64,000 nucleotides of DNA from Clarkia xantiana subsp. parviflora (Eukaryota > Streptophyta > Magnoliopsida > Myrtales > Onagraceae): the NCBI GenBank assembly GCA_036873135.1, contig JAPTYO010000007.1:13622763-13686762 (forward strand), in the 5' to 3' direction. The position numbers and the translations under genes were made by a program. Positions 13,001 to 25,625 of this stretch are shown in pieces. The first letter of the stretch is position 1, and each line of letters opens with the position of its first letter. The notes beneath the pieces were generated by a model. The model was not told where the DNA came from. It searched no databases and saw only the letters and a list, made by a program, of their open reading frames with translations.

Positions 13001-16000
13001 TAGATCATTAAAAAAATCCCAAGTACTTCAGGAAATGCTTCAAGAAAAATCCATTTTGAACCTCTAAAAGTCAGAACTACAAACAGAAATATAATATTCA
13101 CAATATTACTCATATGTACCAATTACTGTTAATGAAGAGAGAAGGTTGAATATGTACCATCATATTAATTCTACAAAATCAATCATTTGACTAAAGCAAT
13201 CTACCCTAGTAGGAAAAAGTTATCTGAGGAGTGTAAGTAGACTGACCTTCCACAGCATTTCAAGGATCCATTAGCCATAATAGCTATCCGATCTCCTAGT
13301 TCATCTGCTTCATCCATTGAGTGTGTCGTCAACAGTATAATCCTGCCTTTTTTTATTCTTTTAATCAACTGCCATGTCATGCGCATTGAATATGGATCCA
13401 TCCCACTAGTGGGTTCATCAAGAACAATGACCTGAAATAAGCTTGTCTTAGACAATTGATCCTGGAGAAGAATCACCAATCTAATACAGCCACAAAATAT
13501 GAACGGTGTTGCACCTTACTGTTCCCTATCAGAGCAATTCCAAGAGATAACTTCCTCTTCATGCCACCGGAGAGAGCATTGACAGTAGTGTTCACCTTAT
13601 CAGCCAAACCAACCTTTTCAAATAAAAGCAAGTAGAGCAAACTCTTAATGAGGTTCTTCAACATGTAAGAAATATCTATATTTAATCGTGTCTTCTTTGT
13701 TCAAGAAAAGAATTATAACACACTTCGTTCCCAAAAAGCAAGCAATACGACACCAATAAACGTCGTGTAAACAAAGCCAAGATCATACCTACCAAAAGAA
13801 AGTTAAGACTTGCACGATTCTGCTTAGATATACTTCACCACAAGGGAGAGTATGGAGAACAGGACTTATGGTATTTTACATTACAAGAGAGATCAGAGTC
13901 ATTAAAGTCCTCTATTAGGTAAAGTTGCCCTGATTAGCAGGTTAGTTTTGTAATTACTAACAGAGCCCCTGTAAAAAAAATTACTAGTGAGGTTTATTAT
14001 CAAGATATCTCCATATTAAATTATGCCACTTTCTTTTGTTTCAAAGTAAGAAAACAATAGCACTTTAAACAAGGAACACTATGCCAATAATAGTGATAGC
14101 AAAGCCAATACTTCTATGCCTACCATAAGAAGTTAACTCTTGCATTATTCTGCTCCATGCTCCAACAATAGGGAGAGTCTGGAGAACAGGACTCTGGTAT
14201 TTACACTAAAAGAGTGACCAGAGTAGTTTAAAGCTCTATCATCTAAATTGTCCTAGCTCCTAGTTTAGGATTATAGTTACAAATAGAGCCATGCATTCGC
14301 TAAAATAGTGCATATATGTATACCAAGAAGTAAAACCCAACAGTATTTATTCTATTCTATCTAAGTTTGAGAAAAGAGAGTGCAATTCAACTGTGCAAAT
14401 GCTTAAGAGTCGCGCTTACTTCATCGACCATGTCAGCTACTGCATTATTTAGATTATCTTTCTCCACTCCTTTCAATACAGCATACATTTCCAAATGCTC
14501 TCTCACCTGTGGAAGTATCAATTATAAGAGTGAAACATAAGCAGCTAAGCAAAGGAAAGGAAAGACATACAACAGATGCAAAAATAAAGCAACAAGTAAT
14601 TAGTTATTGCAAAACTAGAACTTTTTAACACCGACCATTAAACCCTCAACCCTACAATGGCTCATCTATATTTGTTGTAAGCAGTTCAGGGTGACTACTT
14701 GCAAAAGTTTTGGTATAGCAGGAGGTACAGATGGGATCTATATGTATTCATGGACAGAATAGATATCTTAGCTCATTCATGAATCCATTTTGTTGTACTT
14801 ATTTTCCCCCCTCTTTTGTAAATGAGCAACAACCTTTTGGTTCTTTATTAATGATATATTATCCTTTTAACATTTAAAAAAACACCAATGAACCGAACTG
14901 ACTTGAAATGAATGTACTGTTAGCACTACATATTCAAACGGGAAACTGATTTAGATTCCGACACTCATCCTCCGAAAGATTCCAATTTGTGAGTTGTTAT
15001 ATATATAACCATAAAGCTGATGAAATTTACCACCCAGACCACTGTCTCTGGTTTGTAATCTTTCGGAACCTTAATCTTGGATCTCCTATCACGTCTCATT
15101 CAAACGATACAATACCTTGAACACGTAAGATGCAAAAGTACGGTTCTCACTTACTGTCAATTCAGGGAAAAGAATATCATGCTGAGGGCAAACTCCCAAA
15201 CTCTTACGTATCTCATCCTACAAAACAGATTCCACATTAAAATCTATGCGACAGTAGTATATTTATCAGGAAACAAGTAAATCAAGTGTATATACAGTCT
15301 CTGCATTTTGTGCAAATAAACAGTGACCTCTGGGATCTTATTACAGCACCCAGCAAATTTGAGCTTAAAAATATTAAGGCCAAAAAATTAAACAGTGCCT
15401 TTAAATCCAAATTCATTAACTCTAAACAAAAATGCACTACATCCTAGAAAATAGGATATGGCAGACAACTGGACATCACAAGTCCAGTTATTTGTATATA
15501 CTAATTTCACACTAAATGTGTCTCCTCTGTACATAGTGAGTGCATTTCTCCATGTATGCATGTCAGAGAGACTAAATATATATATGTAATGCAAAAAAAA
15601 AAAAGATCTTACTGCTGCCCATTCTCCTATGTTGATCATGCTATGGCATAATGATCAAAATATAACTAGTAGGAAAGCTAAAACCATGGAGAATTTGCCT
15701 TGCAGTTACAGTGAGATGTGAAATAATATCTTACCATATCTCCTGTAATATTTTTCCCAAACATCAAAGCATCCCCAGAAGTGGGACGAAGAAGACCAAC
15801 AAGCATCGAAATTGTTGTGCTCTTACCAGCTCCATTATGTCCTTGATGAAGAAAAACGTGGATCCAGAATCAGAGACAAAAGAGACTACAGAATAATCCT
15901 GTTTTGAGAGACTAATGCTCACAGCAATGCATAATATAATTAGAATAAGCGCATCCACATGCAATGCACTGAAACACTTGGAGTCTTAAGGATAAAGTTA

Positions 16001-19000
16001 CACCTTATGAAGAGAGGTCACGAACAAAGGATGTAAGAGAAACAAACCTAGAAGTGCCAGTATTTGGTTTTCATATAGAGTCAGCTGTAATGAGTTAACT
16101 GCAACACATTTTCCCTTCTTTGTGGCATACACCTTATGCAAATTCCGTATCTGTATGCATCTGCAAACCCAAGAAGTGCGAAGGAAAATATATAACCATA
16201 CAGGCATGAAAAATAAACTAATCAGTAAGATAACGTAGTCCTTGTTAGTAGACCAAAATGCCAAAAAAACAAAAGTAAAATCTCAGGAGTAATGCCTGAA
16301 ATCAAGCTCTTGCTGTTTCATTTCGAGACTGATCGGTTCAACAGCTGGTCGAGAGGCATCTTTCTCAAACGAACCTCCCCTTGCAGAATCATCAGTGCAA
16401 AATTTAGTGTCCAAACCACAAGGATGGAGTATCGAACTCCTAATTTTCGACCTGGAACTCTTGTCAACTATGAAATGCCACAAAGAAAGAATGCCCTTGT
16501 CCCAAGTGAAAGCCTGGTCAGATTACAAATGACCAGTCAAAATCAATGCACTCACTGGATCAAGTTGACTCAACAAAAAAAAGGAATCTTGACAAAAGAT
16601 ACACAATAACTAAAATTGTTAATGACAACATAGCAGTAAATCAAAAACAGGTCAGCTTCTCATGCCTATAAAAAGGGTAAGTGCACTATGTTTTAGATGA
16701 CATTATCCCCATTTCAGATCAAACGAATGTGAGAATTTCTTTATGGCCAAAAGAATGAGAATCCCTTGAAAAGATGTTCCCATTTAAGAAATTTTGACTA
16801 CAATTACCCAACTAATGAGATGCATGAAGGCATTTTCCTTGTCAAAAACCAAATAATTAGTTGATGCATTTAATGCAAACTAGTAGAGATAATATGCAGA
16901 CAGACCCGTGGGAATATTCGGGCTAAAGGTTAACCCACATCCAAACCCAAAAAATAATAACTGCAGCTGCATAAAAGAGTGTTGAAACTGTACAACAGAA
17001 CAGACTCAGGATGGAGCCAAAAAATTTAGCAAAACGTTTTCCTATTATTAGTAAAAGATGGTATATTCATAATCATAATAATATTCATAATCAAAAGCGC
17101 CAAGAGGATGTGACAGCTCAAACGAGTGTGAACATATAGAGAAAGACCTTGTCTGGAAGCGAAAATGCTTGTGAAAAAATTGCAATGCTAACCTTATCCA
17201 GGTACAGACCAATCAGACAGTATAGAAGGGAATCCAGCAACATCATCAGGAGACAGACCAAAAAATTCACCCCAGATGATGCCTGCGCTGACATCATGTT
17301 TCGAGTAAATATGAGTGCAAGCTTCCAATCATCAACAAGCAACAGAGGAAATATAAATTATAATACCCGCCAAAGGTTGCTCCACCGAAGCCCAACATGA
17401 GCTCGCTCGTAGTCAGCAAAATTGATTGAACCCAGAGCAAAGGCCGTTGGTGAAAGAAAAGAAGCAATGACCTTCAATATCCTAGGTAAATTAGACAATC
17501 AATCAGTTACAAAAAAAAATGAAAATAATAAATAATAAATTTGCCAAAGGACCAAAATTTTGAAATTGTATCAACAAACATAAATTAGCTTTAGTACTTA
17601 CATGGGGACACCTGGATCACTAACAGTGTAATATGGAAAGAAGGCCCCTAGAAAAGAAAGGGTGCCAACTGCAACAGCTGTTTTGGCTCTTGTGAAGAAT
17701 GTAGATATCAAAAAGGACAGCATGATCGCACTGAGTCCAAAAGAAAAGAAGTACACAAAAACCACAGACTTGTCGCTGTACTTGAAAAGGTTATTCATCG
17801 TACAAACTGTAATGATTGCTGATGAAATTGCAAACTGCATAAGGACATAATAAAACAAAAGAAATGAGAACTCCCAGATGCATTGGAATGGGAAATATTA
17901 TTCTAGAAAGTATATTTTATACATGTTTTGTTGAGTGCTCATGGAATAAATAATGGCATGACAGCATTAACAGCCACAAACAAATATAATGTGAAGACAA
18001 CATATCATTGTGCACAAAGTATTACACTAATATTTGAAAGGAGGATTAACTAACTAACTGTTCTAATTCCATACGATAAAAAAAGGGTTAAAATAGGTGC
18101 ACTTGAATTAGATATCAGATATCTTCTTTTGCTTTCTTTCCTACGAGGAACTGAAATCATGAACCAGTCAAAGAAGCAGACCAATAGGGAACAACCAAGT
18201 TTCAGTAGACAGTCCAAAGCCAGAAGGAAAATAATCCCTCAGTGAAAAGGAAAAATAATACTGAAGATAACAGCATACTGTGTTCTCTCAACAAAACCCC
18301 AGCTTGTTGTCATACCAAAGACATAGCAATACAAGGTTTCACAAATAAATATACAAGACTTCGAACAAAAGCAAAAAGAATCTTATGATTACTTAGTTTT
18401 TGCAGCTATTTGTGTGCAAATCTAGGTCTTGACACACTAGATCTGTTCACTGGGCTTAGTTTTGCTCTACTATAGGACATAGATATTAGTTAATATGACC
18501 ATGTCTATGAAATACTTCTTAACTCTTGGAAGAAAGTAAGTTGATGAAGACATTACCTGCAAAGCATAAGCAATAAACCAAGATACATGGAATATTCCAT
18601 CTTTCAATCCCATCATGTAGAGACCTTCCTTTATTTTTTGCTCCTGAAATTATACAAATCAAGAACCAGAATGCTACAACCACAGGAAAAGAAAACAACC
18701 GACAGGAGCAGAAAGATGCAGACAACCAAGAACTTCTCAAGTCTGCCTGCTTAACCAACTGAACTAGTCCAATTAATATGGAAGGAATGTATGCTTAGTT
18801 AGTTAGTGTTGTATGCCTTTGTCAAGAATACCGCATCATGACTAAAACAGAAATGTTCCATATCGTAAATTGGGTTAGTAACTTAGTGTCAATTCAAATA
18901 GCAAAATCAGAAAACGGTATATCGTGTTCCACTATCAACTTAAAAGTAATAGTTACCTAATGGTTCATCATATATGTAGCCCAGATTAACTTGACATATG

Positions 19001-22000
19001 TATGTCATTCAATGTGTTTCCAAAGATAAACAATCATGATTCATCATACAGTACCTTCTCGAATGCCGAATAGCTGATCAAACGTGAGATTGGATATAAA
19101 AATCCCATAAGATACCTGTGCACCAAAATTTCAAATAAAAAAAAATATTATAATTACCACTTCAACAAGAATAATACAACCAAACAATCAGATTAACTAA
19201 AGAAAACTAAACAAAAAGTAATATGGACATACAATACTCCCATGACGCTTTTTATAATTGCCTGGAACTCATCGTCAGTATATTCACGTGTAGGAAATGG
19301 AGCTATCCGTATGTTTGCGGGGATAAATTGCATCCACGATTGCTCAGTTGAGAAGGAGCTACCATTTGTTTTTGACAGATGATTCGTCTTTCCAGTGACA
19401 GTGTTAATCCGGGGCTGCTGAGCAGAAAGGATTATAAATGAATCCAACACCTGCTGAAGCTGCAGGAAGTTCAAAAGTCAAAAGCTTGAAAGCTAAACAA
19501 ATGATGATACAACACAAGGAGAACATCTGAGATTAATAGTTTTTTACAGGAAGACTGATTACTCCCAGAACTCGGTTCATATGCTAATTGCTAAATCATC
19601 CAAGTCTTCTCAAATCTTAACATTCTTGATCTTATACCTTACTTCAGCACTCTTGTTTGTATTGAGCAAAATAAATCAAATAAGGAAAAATACTCCTTTA
19701 GGTAATAAACATACTCCTGCCGATTAGATTACTACCAGTGTTATTGATGCAATCATGATGGAGAGTTGAGTGCAGGGAAACTAATTGCAGCTGTTCAATA
19801 GATTTTATTTTTCCTAAAATCAGTACTGGTGTATAACCAACTAATTTATCAAAATGATGAAGATACCACTTAATAGTGGCTTTGACCTGAAAATGAAGTA
19901 GTATGCCGTTTTGACTCAAAAAGGAGCAATAAGTGGTTATGCCTAATCACGAGAGGGAGGGGAAAGGGGGAGAAAAAGATGACTACAACAACAAAAAAAG
20001 AATGAATGAATAGGAAGATGATGGAATTGGCAACTTAAGGATAAATAGACATACAGTAAAAAATCCACTGAAGCTGTACTGCATGGTTGGTATAGGACTA
20101 ACACCCAATTCCAAGTCATTGATATATGGACCATTTGTGTCCATTATCGATTTAACATCAGGAAATCCTGAGAAAGCCCATGTGTGGTTCAATCTTATAC
20201 TGTAGTCATATATTTGAGGGCCTTGACTGTGAAAGATTACTGCTGCCTTAATCTTAGGATTTGAACAATTCCTACACACAGCAAAAAAATGGCAAAATAC
20301 ATCAATTACTGAATCCAATAATTTCAAATTCCAACTGATAATAGCAAGAGAAAAACACACAATCAGTGACTGAACCTTAGGAATTATGTAAATAAGTGTG
20401 ATTGCATGGTCATAAGTAAAACAATACCACCACTTGTGGATGCAGGATTGCATCATAATAGGACCTTAATAACAAGTACTATCAAATTTACAGAAACAAG
20501 TCATGAAAAATCAGATCATGCAACAAAGAACAAGATTATGTCTTGTCTAAAGTGTATGACCAAATAATCCAAATATATAAAACCAATTACTCTTAGGCAG
20601 GACTTTCCTCCTAATAATCTATATCACTCCCTGTCACTCCTTTCTCCAAATGCAGCAACTGAGAAAGTGATACAAGATTCGCAATATCTTAGTTTATCCA
20701 CATTGATACCTATTTATCGATATTTTAGTTTATCCATATCTTAGTTTAACTATTCTTAATTTGTAGTCCCAGCCAATACCTGTATATATATAATATCTTT
20801 ATTAACGAAAGATCAGCTTCCAACAATTAACTTTATTCTCTAATTGAGACTAGGGTTAATAGGAAGTTAAAAATTCTGGTTCTCTGTTAAGGCTCCCGTC
20901 ACGAGATCTAAATCACGGGATCATATAAAAAAAATTGCTTCGGATACTTGATGTGTATGGATGGACCTTAAGAAGTCTAGAGCTATGGCAAACCTAGTCA
21001 CATTGAACGGCAATGGAATTGTAATGAACAGCAAAATTTGCGTCAGTTAAGCACTAAAGTTGACTCCAGCATTTAAATTAAGTTTCTATCTCCTAAAAGA
21101 GTAAGACAAGGAGCTCCTGTCCTACCCAACCAAAGTGTAAACTGTAATAACAACACAACATGGATAACCCATATCCTAAAAGGCTAAAACCTAAAGCACC
21201 AGACACTGACTTCAAATTTCATAATAATAAAATGCGCCACCTACCTGACTTGGCAGCCAGATGCATAAATATCAGACCTTATGTACGTTTCCAGCTCTAG
21301 TTCATCTTTGTAGACTTTGTTTACAAGCTGCACGTTCACGTGGAACAGATCAGTTTACTATACAAGAAACAAACCACTGGAAGGGAAAAAAACAATTGCA
21401 CAATCAGTGATCAACGAGCAATTGATATCCTACACATTTATAATTCTTCCTTAGTATAATACCTCCTCAAAATAAAGAATATGTTCCAAACAAAAGAAAA
21501 AGGAAGATTATATTAATCATAAGTGAAGTAAAATACAAGTACCTTAAGCAGGGGAAATTTAATAGAAATCAAGTTAATCATCTTTGTTGTCTCTTTAGTA
21601 TCAGGAGCAAAAGCCAAAAACTCTCCCTTAGCATATAACAACTTCAGAACTTGCTGGAAATTGGGGGAAATTCCTTTTCCAACTTCCACAAACATTTTGT
21701 TTCGTATGTACCTGGAATAAGATTTCCCGATTAGTTCTACAGAGTACAGATTCAAATTCACAGCATAAATATCAGGATAATCAGATGAAAATAACTTCTT
21801 ATTATTGTTACTTTTTATATGGCACCGCCACCGAGTATACCTCTTTGGTGCTTGTGAATGAAAGATCATATGTAGGCACCAGACAGAAACTAAAATGATA
21901 AATCACCTACTCCAGGCACTTCTTAATAACAACAAAAAATCATCCCAGCATCTTTAATTTACAGTGTATATATGGCTGCTCATGAATTCAAAATCATTCT

Positions 22001-22535
22001 TCTTGAGCGACAAAGCGGAAAGGAAATACAAGACGTACGGTTGTGCCGGATGAATTTGGGTATCCACACGCGTCCTCACTGCTATCAACAGTAACATGAC
22101 GACTGAAGGTAGTAAAATCTGCCAAGTAAAGTATAGCTGATTCGTTTAGTGCATAAGCAACCATCATTGATGAAGCAGTTAAAGCAAAAAATAGAAGGAT
22201 AACGTGAAGCATATCCTGCAGCATGGAGAAGTCCAAATCCAACAAATAAAACAGAATTGCGGACTGAAAACCGATACAAATTCAAGCGATGATCAGAAAA
22301 AGTAGAATCTGACACTCCAACAAAGAACTCAAACTATATAACCGTCGTCAGGAGAAGACAGACAGAACGAATAGCAGCACCACTGAGGCACCATGGCCTA
22401 TAATCAGAAAGCTACACCAACAATAAACGAATTGAGAGAGAGATAGACCTCGGCAGCAGTGGCAAAAGGATGGCGCGTCTTGAGGAGCCAATTCTTGCGA
22501 AGCATGGCCTTCAGCTGCCTCCCGGAAGACCCCAT
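4078..22535 (-). CDS. ABCA1: Full-size ABC transporter, subfamily A (ABCA1)
   Basis: An ATP-driven full-size ABCA transporter in the order TMD1-NBD1-TMD2-NBD2; animal relatives move lipids, the plant substrate is unclear. Starts [18 protein letters not shown] and ends [12 protein letters not shown]. Forty exons join in phase to 1890 codons; the Arabidopsis protein has about 1880. NBD1: Walker [10 protein letters not shown] near residue 594, LSGGM near 693, VLDEPTSG near 716. NBD2: GTNGAGKTT near 1495, LSGGN near 1594, ILDEPSTG near 1616. Exons, high to low: 22535-22449, 22118-22039, 21711-21543, 21327-21245, 20271-20055, 19459-19233, 19115-19055, 18643-18557, 17834-17602, 17481-17367, 17282-17193, 16513-16296, 16160-16048, 15841-15735, 15217-15155, 14506-14420, 13613-13515, 13431-13247, 12962-12908, 12802-12731, 12559-11861, 11653-11475, 9697-9487, 9386-9303, 8751-8710, 8625-8529, 7988-7861, 7785-7681, 7173-7027, 6911-6660, 6586-6451, 6253-6174, 6062-5955, 5850-5700, 5381-5245, 5157-5083, 5009-4691, 4564-4431, 4322-4264, 4159-4078. 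Intron 12 uses a GC donor. All motifs are intact, so a working gene is likely. Confidence 0.95.
10138..10936 (-). mobile_element. TRIM-like LTR element in ABCA1 intron 22
   Basis: On the minus strand a 349-bp LTR-like block runs 10936-10588 (TGTTTAATTCCACATTGGGC ... TTTAACA). A block of about 350 bp ending GTGGAATTTAACA runs about 10487-10138. Only about 100 bp lie between. Directly after the first block comes TGTTATCATAGCCAGAGCC, a degenerate match to the initiator-Met-tRNA primer site TGGTATCAGAGCC, and a purine-rich GAGATGGGG precedes the second block. Short LTRs, tiny interior and no ORF fit a TRIM. The two blocks share their 3' halves well but differ in their 5' parts, so it is old or rearranged. 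It lies in the long intron between exons 22 and 23 and does not touch splice sites. Confidence 0.6.
10382..10473. repeat. Near-perfect 38-bp hairpin inside the TRIM
   Basis: Arms at 10384-10420 (starts TGATAGAGATAGTGATATTG) and 10432-10470 (ends ATCACTATCTCTATCA) are reverse complements with one mismatch, around an 11-base loop. The hairpin is present in only one of the two LTR-like blocks. Confidence 0.85.
13700..14292. repeat. Diverged tandem duplication in ABCA1 intron 16
   Basis: Blocks of about 270 bp at about 13700-13975 and 14041-14290 share the same series of phrases: AAAGCCAA..., then CTACCA(A/T)AAG, then TTGCA.GATTCTGC-like, then GGGAGAGT.TGGAGAACAGGACT, then AACAGAGCC/AATAGAGCC. 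The offset is about 325 bp. It looks like an old tandem duplication of intronic DNA; no coding content. Confidence 0.65.
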
Positions 22536-23399
22536 TTTCAGCACAAGGTCCGGCAGCAGAGCGGCCCCCAAAGCTCCGATACGAAAATAAAACCCTAGAC
22601 CGCTAGCAGAGAGAGAGTGAGGTAGACGGTGGGTGGTATATAGCGGGCGATGGAGGGAGGTGGCAAAGGAGAAAGAGGGGAGCTTGCTTTGTTAGAGACT
22701 TGGTTTGGACATTTGGAAAACGTCCCGCGGACACCAGTCGAACCGCTCCTTCCTCCACATTATTAAATTCCTCTTTTTTCCTTCTATTATTATTATTTTA
22801 TTTATTTGTATTTCTGCCTATTACATTACATTATTTTAGTAATGTAAAATAATTTATTTTTTTAAAAGGAAAATACGACAAGATAGCAATATTTTCAAAT
22901 CAAAAGAACAAAAATCAACATATATTGGTGAAAATAATATTTTGTTATTTATATCGGGAATAATAAGAGAGTGAAAATAAATAAAAATGATTTGAGGAGG
23001 TTCTGCACAGAGTTCCCTTCCATCAGTTTCTTGTTCGTTCGTTGAAGCTATCGAAAGGCATCCGTGCTATTCCCGCCAACTCCCGTGAGAATTTCGGCTT
23101 CTCGCGATAAAATGATGAGAGTAATATTCCCGTTTATCTTACAGGGCAGCAAAGCACCCTAAACTTACGAAATTCCATAAATTAAACCCTAAGCTGTGGA
23201 GAAACCCTCCTTTTCTGAATATATATACAAATCTATATATATATATTATAAATTCGGAAGGAAAATGTGGAGGTGTGATTTTATTTTTTATGTTAATCGA
23301 TGCATTTACGACAATTGAGTTAAAGGTGTTGTAGTCATTAACTCAATAACATTGATTGCACTAGAGAGCCGAGAGCTTTTAAGTTGCAAATAATCGTAA
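22536..23399. other. ABCA1 leader, promoter side and spacer
   Basis: Upstream of the ABCA1 ATG the minus strand has a GC-richer leader and, at about 22633-22641, CTATATACC, a candidate TATA box about 100 bases before the ATG. Beyond about 22780 the sequence turns AT-rich with no gene signal. The transcription start is not established. Confidence 0.4.
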
Positions 23400-23720
23400 T
23401 TAAAATTTTGCTGATTTCGAACCGTTCAATATTCAATGTATACAATTAATCGCAATTAAAATTTCGGCCCGTTAAAGATTCAATGTATGCATTTAATCAC
23501 AGTTAAAATTTTCATGATTTCAAACCGTTCAAGATTCAATGTATGTAATTAATCGCAATTAACGGTCAAACTAATTGTTGACTAACGGTCAAACTAATTG
23601 TTGACTAACGGAAGCACAAAAAACATACAACATCTCAAACATATGGCACCAAAAGCCTACAAAATTAAACATATGACACCAAAAGCCTACACTGGTCAAA
23701 CATGTGGCACCAAAAGTACA
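23400..23720. repeat. Cluster of short tandem repeats
   Basis: Three kinds follow one another. First, about three copies of a roughly 60-base unit built on TTCAATGTAT and AATTAATCGCAATTAA (23400-23565). Second, two copies of a 23-base unit GGTCAAACTAATTGTTGAC (23563-23609). Third, three copies of a roughly 28-base unit CAAACATATGGCACCAAAAG (23636-23720). Confidence 0.7.
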
Positions 23721-23785
23721 TTTAACCCATTATTAAATTAGTAGGATTCAACTCTTCTGCCCCACTTTTTATATCACAGATCGTG

Positions 23786-23901
23786 TCTCACCATTAAGAA
23801 TTTGACACGTGTCATGTGTGTAATTAACATTGTAATTTTTTTCTAAAACGTTATTAAGATTGGTGAACCCTATAACACGTGTCAATATCTTAATGGTGAG
23901 A
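23786..23901. repeat. Inverted repeat (small foldback)
   Basis: Arms TCTCACCATTAAGAATTTGA... (23786-23811) and ...TCAATATCTTAATGGTGAGA (23875-23901) pair over about 26 bases with few mismatches. Weaker complementarity continues outward to about 23750 and 23940, which suggests a small MITE of about 190 bp. Confidence 0.6.
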
Positions 23902-24118
23902 TAAGATATGGGACACGAAGAATGAGACTAGAAAACCTGTATCCAAATTAGTAGGGTATTTAAAACTATATACCTTTAATCTAAATAATTATAATTTTGT
24001 TTGATACACTGCTCAAATAATTTCAAATAAGGAATGGGGTGAAATTGATGAATTTAAGCGTTAAAGCCACTAAAATTAATTAGGTTGTTGTCATATTAGC
24101 TTTTACATTATTAAATAA

Positions 24119-25625
24119 CTAGGTGCTGACCCCGCGCTACGCGCGGGCGACTGGCTAAATTGTATATGTTTATATATATGTAGAAGATTAAAAATTATGA
24201 TCAACCACAATTTTAGAAGAAAAAGACTTACTGAAATGTAACTTAGGCTGTTGTGCCACATTCAGATTAACATTTCATTGTTCTAAGTATAAAACGTTCA
24301 ATTTTATTGATGAACCACGACGTCTGTTAACTCCTAACTTAAATATAAATACATAAAATTTTCAATGTAAGTCATTAACCTATCTCTAAAATTTGTTGCT
24401 ATTCAAGTAAACTTTATTACAAAATAATCCTCAAATTCAGCACTTTGTCTCAGTAAATTGAATAAATCACAGATTTTGTGTTCACATCTAAGTATCTTCC
24501 TTCTAAAAACAATCAACTAAGATTAATTATCTATCTAAATCAAATTAAAGAAGATTATAGCAGCTAATATTTGCAAAAAAAAACACGCGTTGATGAAAAT
24601 GTTCGACATTTCCTTCAGATTTTGTTACGTTTTTTTACGGAATTACCCATTTCTCTCTCTTATTTCGTCCACCTCTATATCATTATATTTATACATTTTT
24701 ACTTAATAAAGTTATCTCTTAGTTTAAAATTATATTTATATTTATCTATCCACCTCTTTTAACGCTTTATCCAAATCATATTACTACTTAACCTTATTAA
24801 TAATTAATTACCAATCATTTATCCTTGTATTCTAAAAAAAGTAATATAATTTATTGTTTCAACTTATGTAGATATTTGTTTACACTAATTAATATTTTAA
24901 AAAATATATACGTTTTATTAGTGATTAATTTGTTATAAAAATGTCTATAAGTTAGAAATATATGTTATCATATGTTATAAACAAAAGAAAAAAAAAAAGA
25001 ATCTGACACTCACTTCACTCTCCATCCTCTAATGGCCACTTCTTCTTCTTCCTTGATTTTCTCTCCGCTAAACAGCAGCTTGCCGAGACACCAATTAAAA
25101 AATTAGATCAAAACTTTATGAAGACTGGATTTATTTGAGAGTGGGTCGACAACAAATAAAAAAAAAAAATGAAAGTGGCTGGATTTATTTGAGAGTGAGC
25201 CGACAACAAATAAAACAAAAAAAAAAAATTGAAAGTGGCTGGATTTATTTGAGAGTGGGCCGACAACAAATAAAAAAAAAAAGTTTGAAAGTGGGCACAC
25301 ATGGAGGCTCTGGGCCGAGACATGGCAAACTTGGGATGCTCAGAAATGCTGATGTGGCAATTTTTAGGTAAGCACTTCTCTCGCATGTTAACTTTTATTA
25401 TATATATATAGATATAGATAGATATATATTAAATGATTTACAGATGAGAGATGAGAGGCCAGATGTAGAATAAAAGCTGTTGATGTGGCGTATAAAATCT
25501 GTTGAAGTGGCACGCTGTGATTGCTCCAGGTTGTTGACGTGGCCGCTCCAAGTTTCTTCTCAATGCTGACGTGGCGGCTCTAGATTGATCCACTATCTCT
25601 CCTATTGCCTTATATAATATATAGA
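24119..25625 (-). mobile_element. Non-autonomous Helitron
   Basis: Read on the minus strand the element starts with TCTATATATTATATAAGG directly after an A (25626). It ends with a GC-rich hairpin (CCCGCGC-GTA-GCGCGGG at about 24130-24147), a short spacer and CTAG (24119-24122) followed by T (24118). TC start, subterminal hairpin, CTRR end and insertion between A and T are the accepted Helitron hallmarks. No Rep/helicase ORF is present, so it is non-autonomous, 1507 bp. Near the 5' end are four or five short copies of a GCCACGTCAGC-like motif (about 25480-25590), and the middle carries a threefold 58-bp tandem repeat. Confidence 0.75.
25117..25292. repeat. Threefold ~58-bp tandem repeat in the Helitron
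   Basis: Three copies of GGATTTATTTGAGAGTGGG-YCGACAACAAATAAA followed by an A-run and GAAAGTGG, starting near 25127, 25181 and 25242. The copies differ mainly in A-run length. Open frames across it are by-products of the repeat. Confidence 0.85.

Noticed and set aside
20640..20930. Possible Copia LTR fragment in ABCA1 intron 4 (TATATAATATCTTTATTAACG, then TTCTCT)
   Set aside because: Only a vague resemblance to a Copia LTR tail; no second LTR, PBS or target duplication.
24571..24762. 63-codon plus frame rich in Leu, Ile and Tyr
   Set aside because: AT-rich chance frame inside the Helitron.
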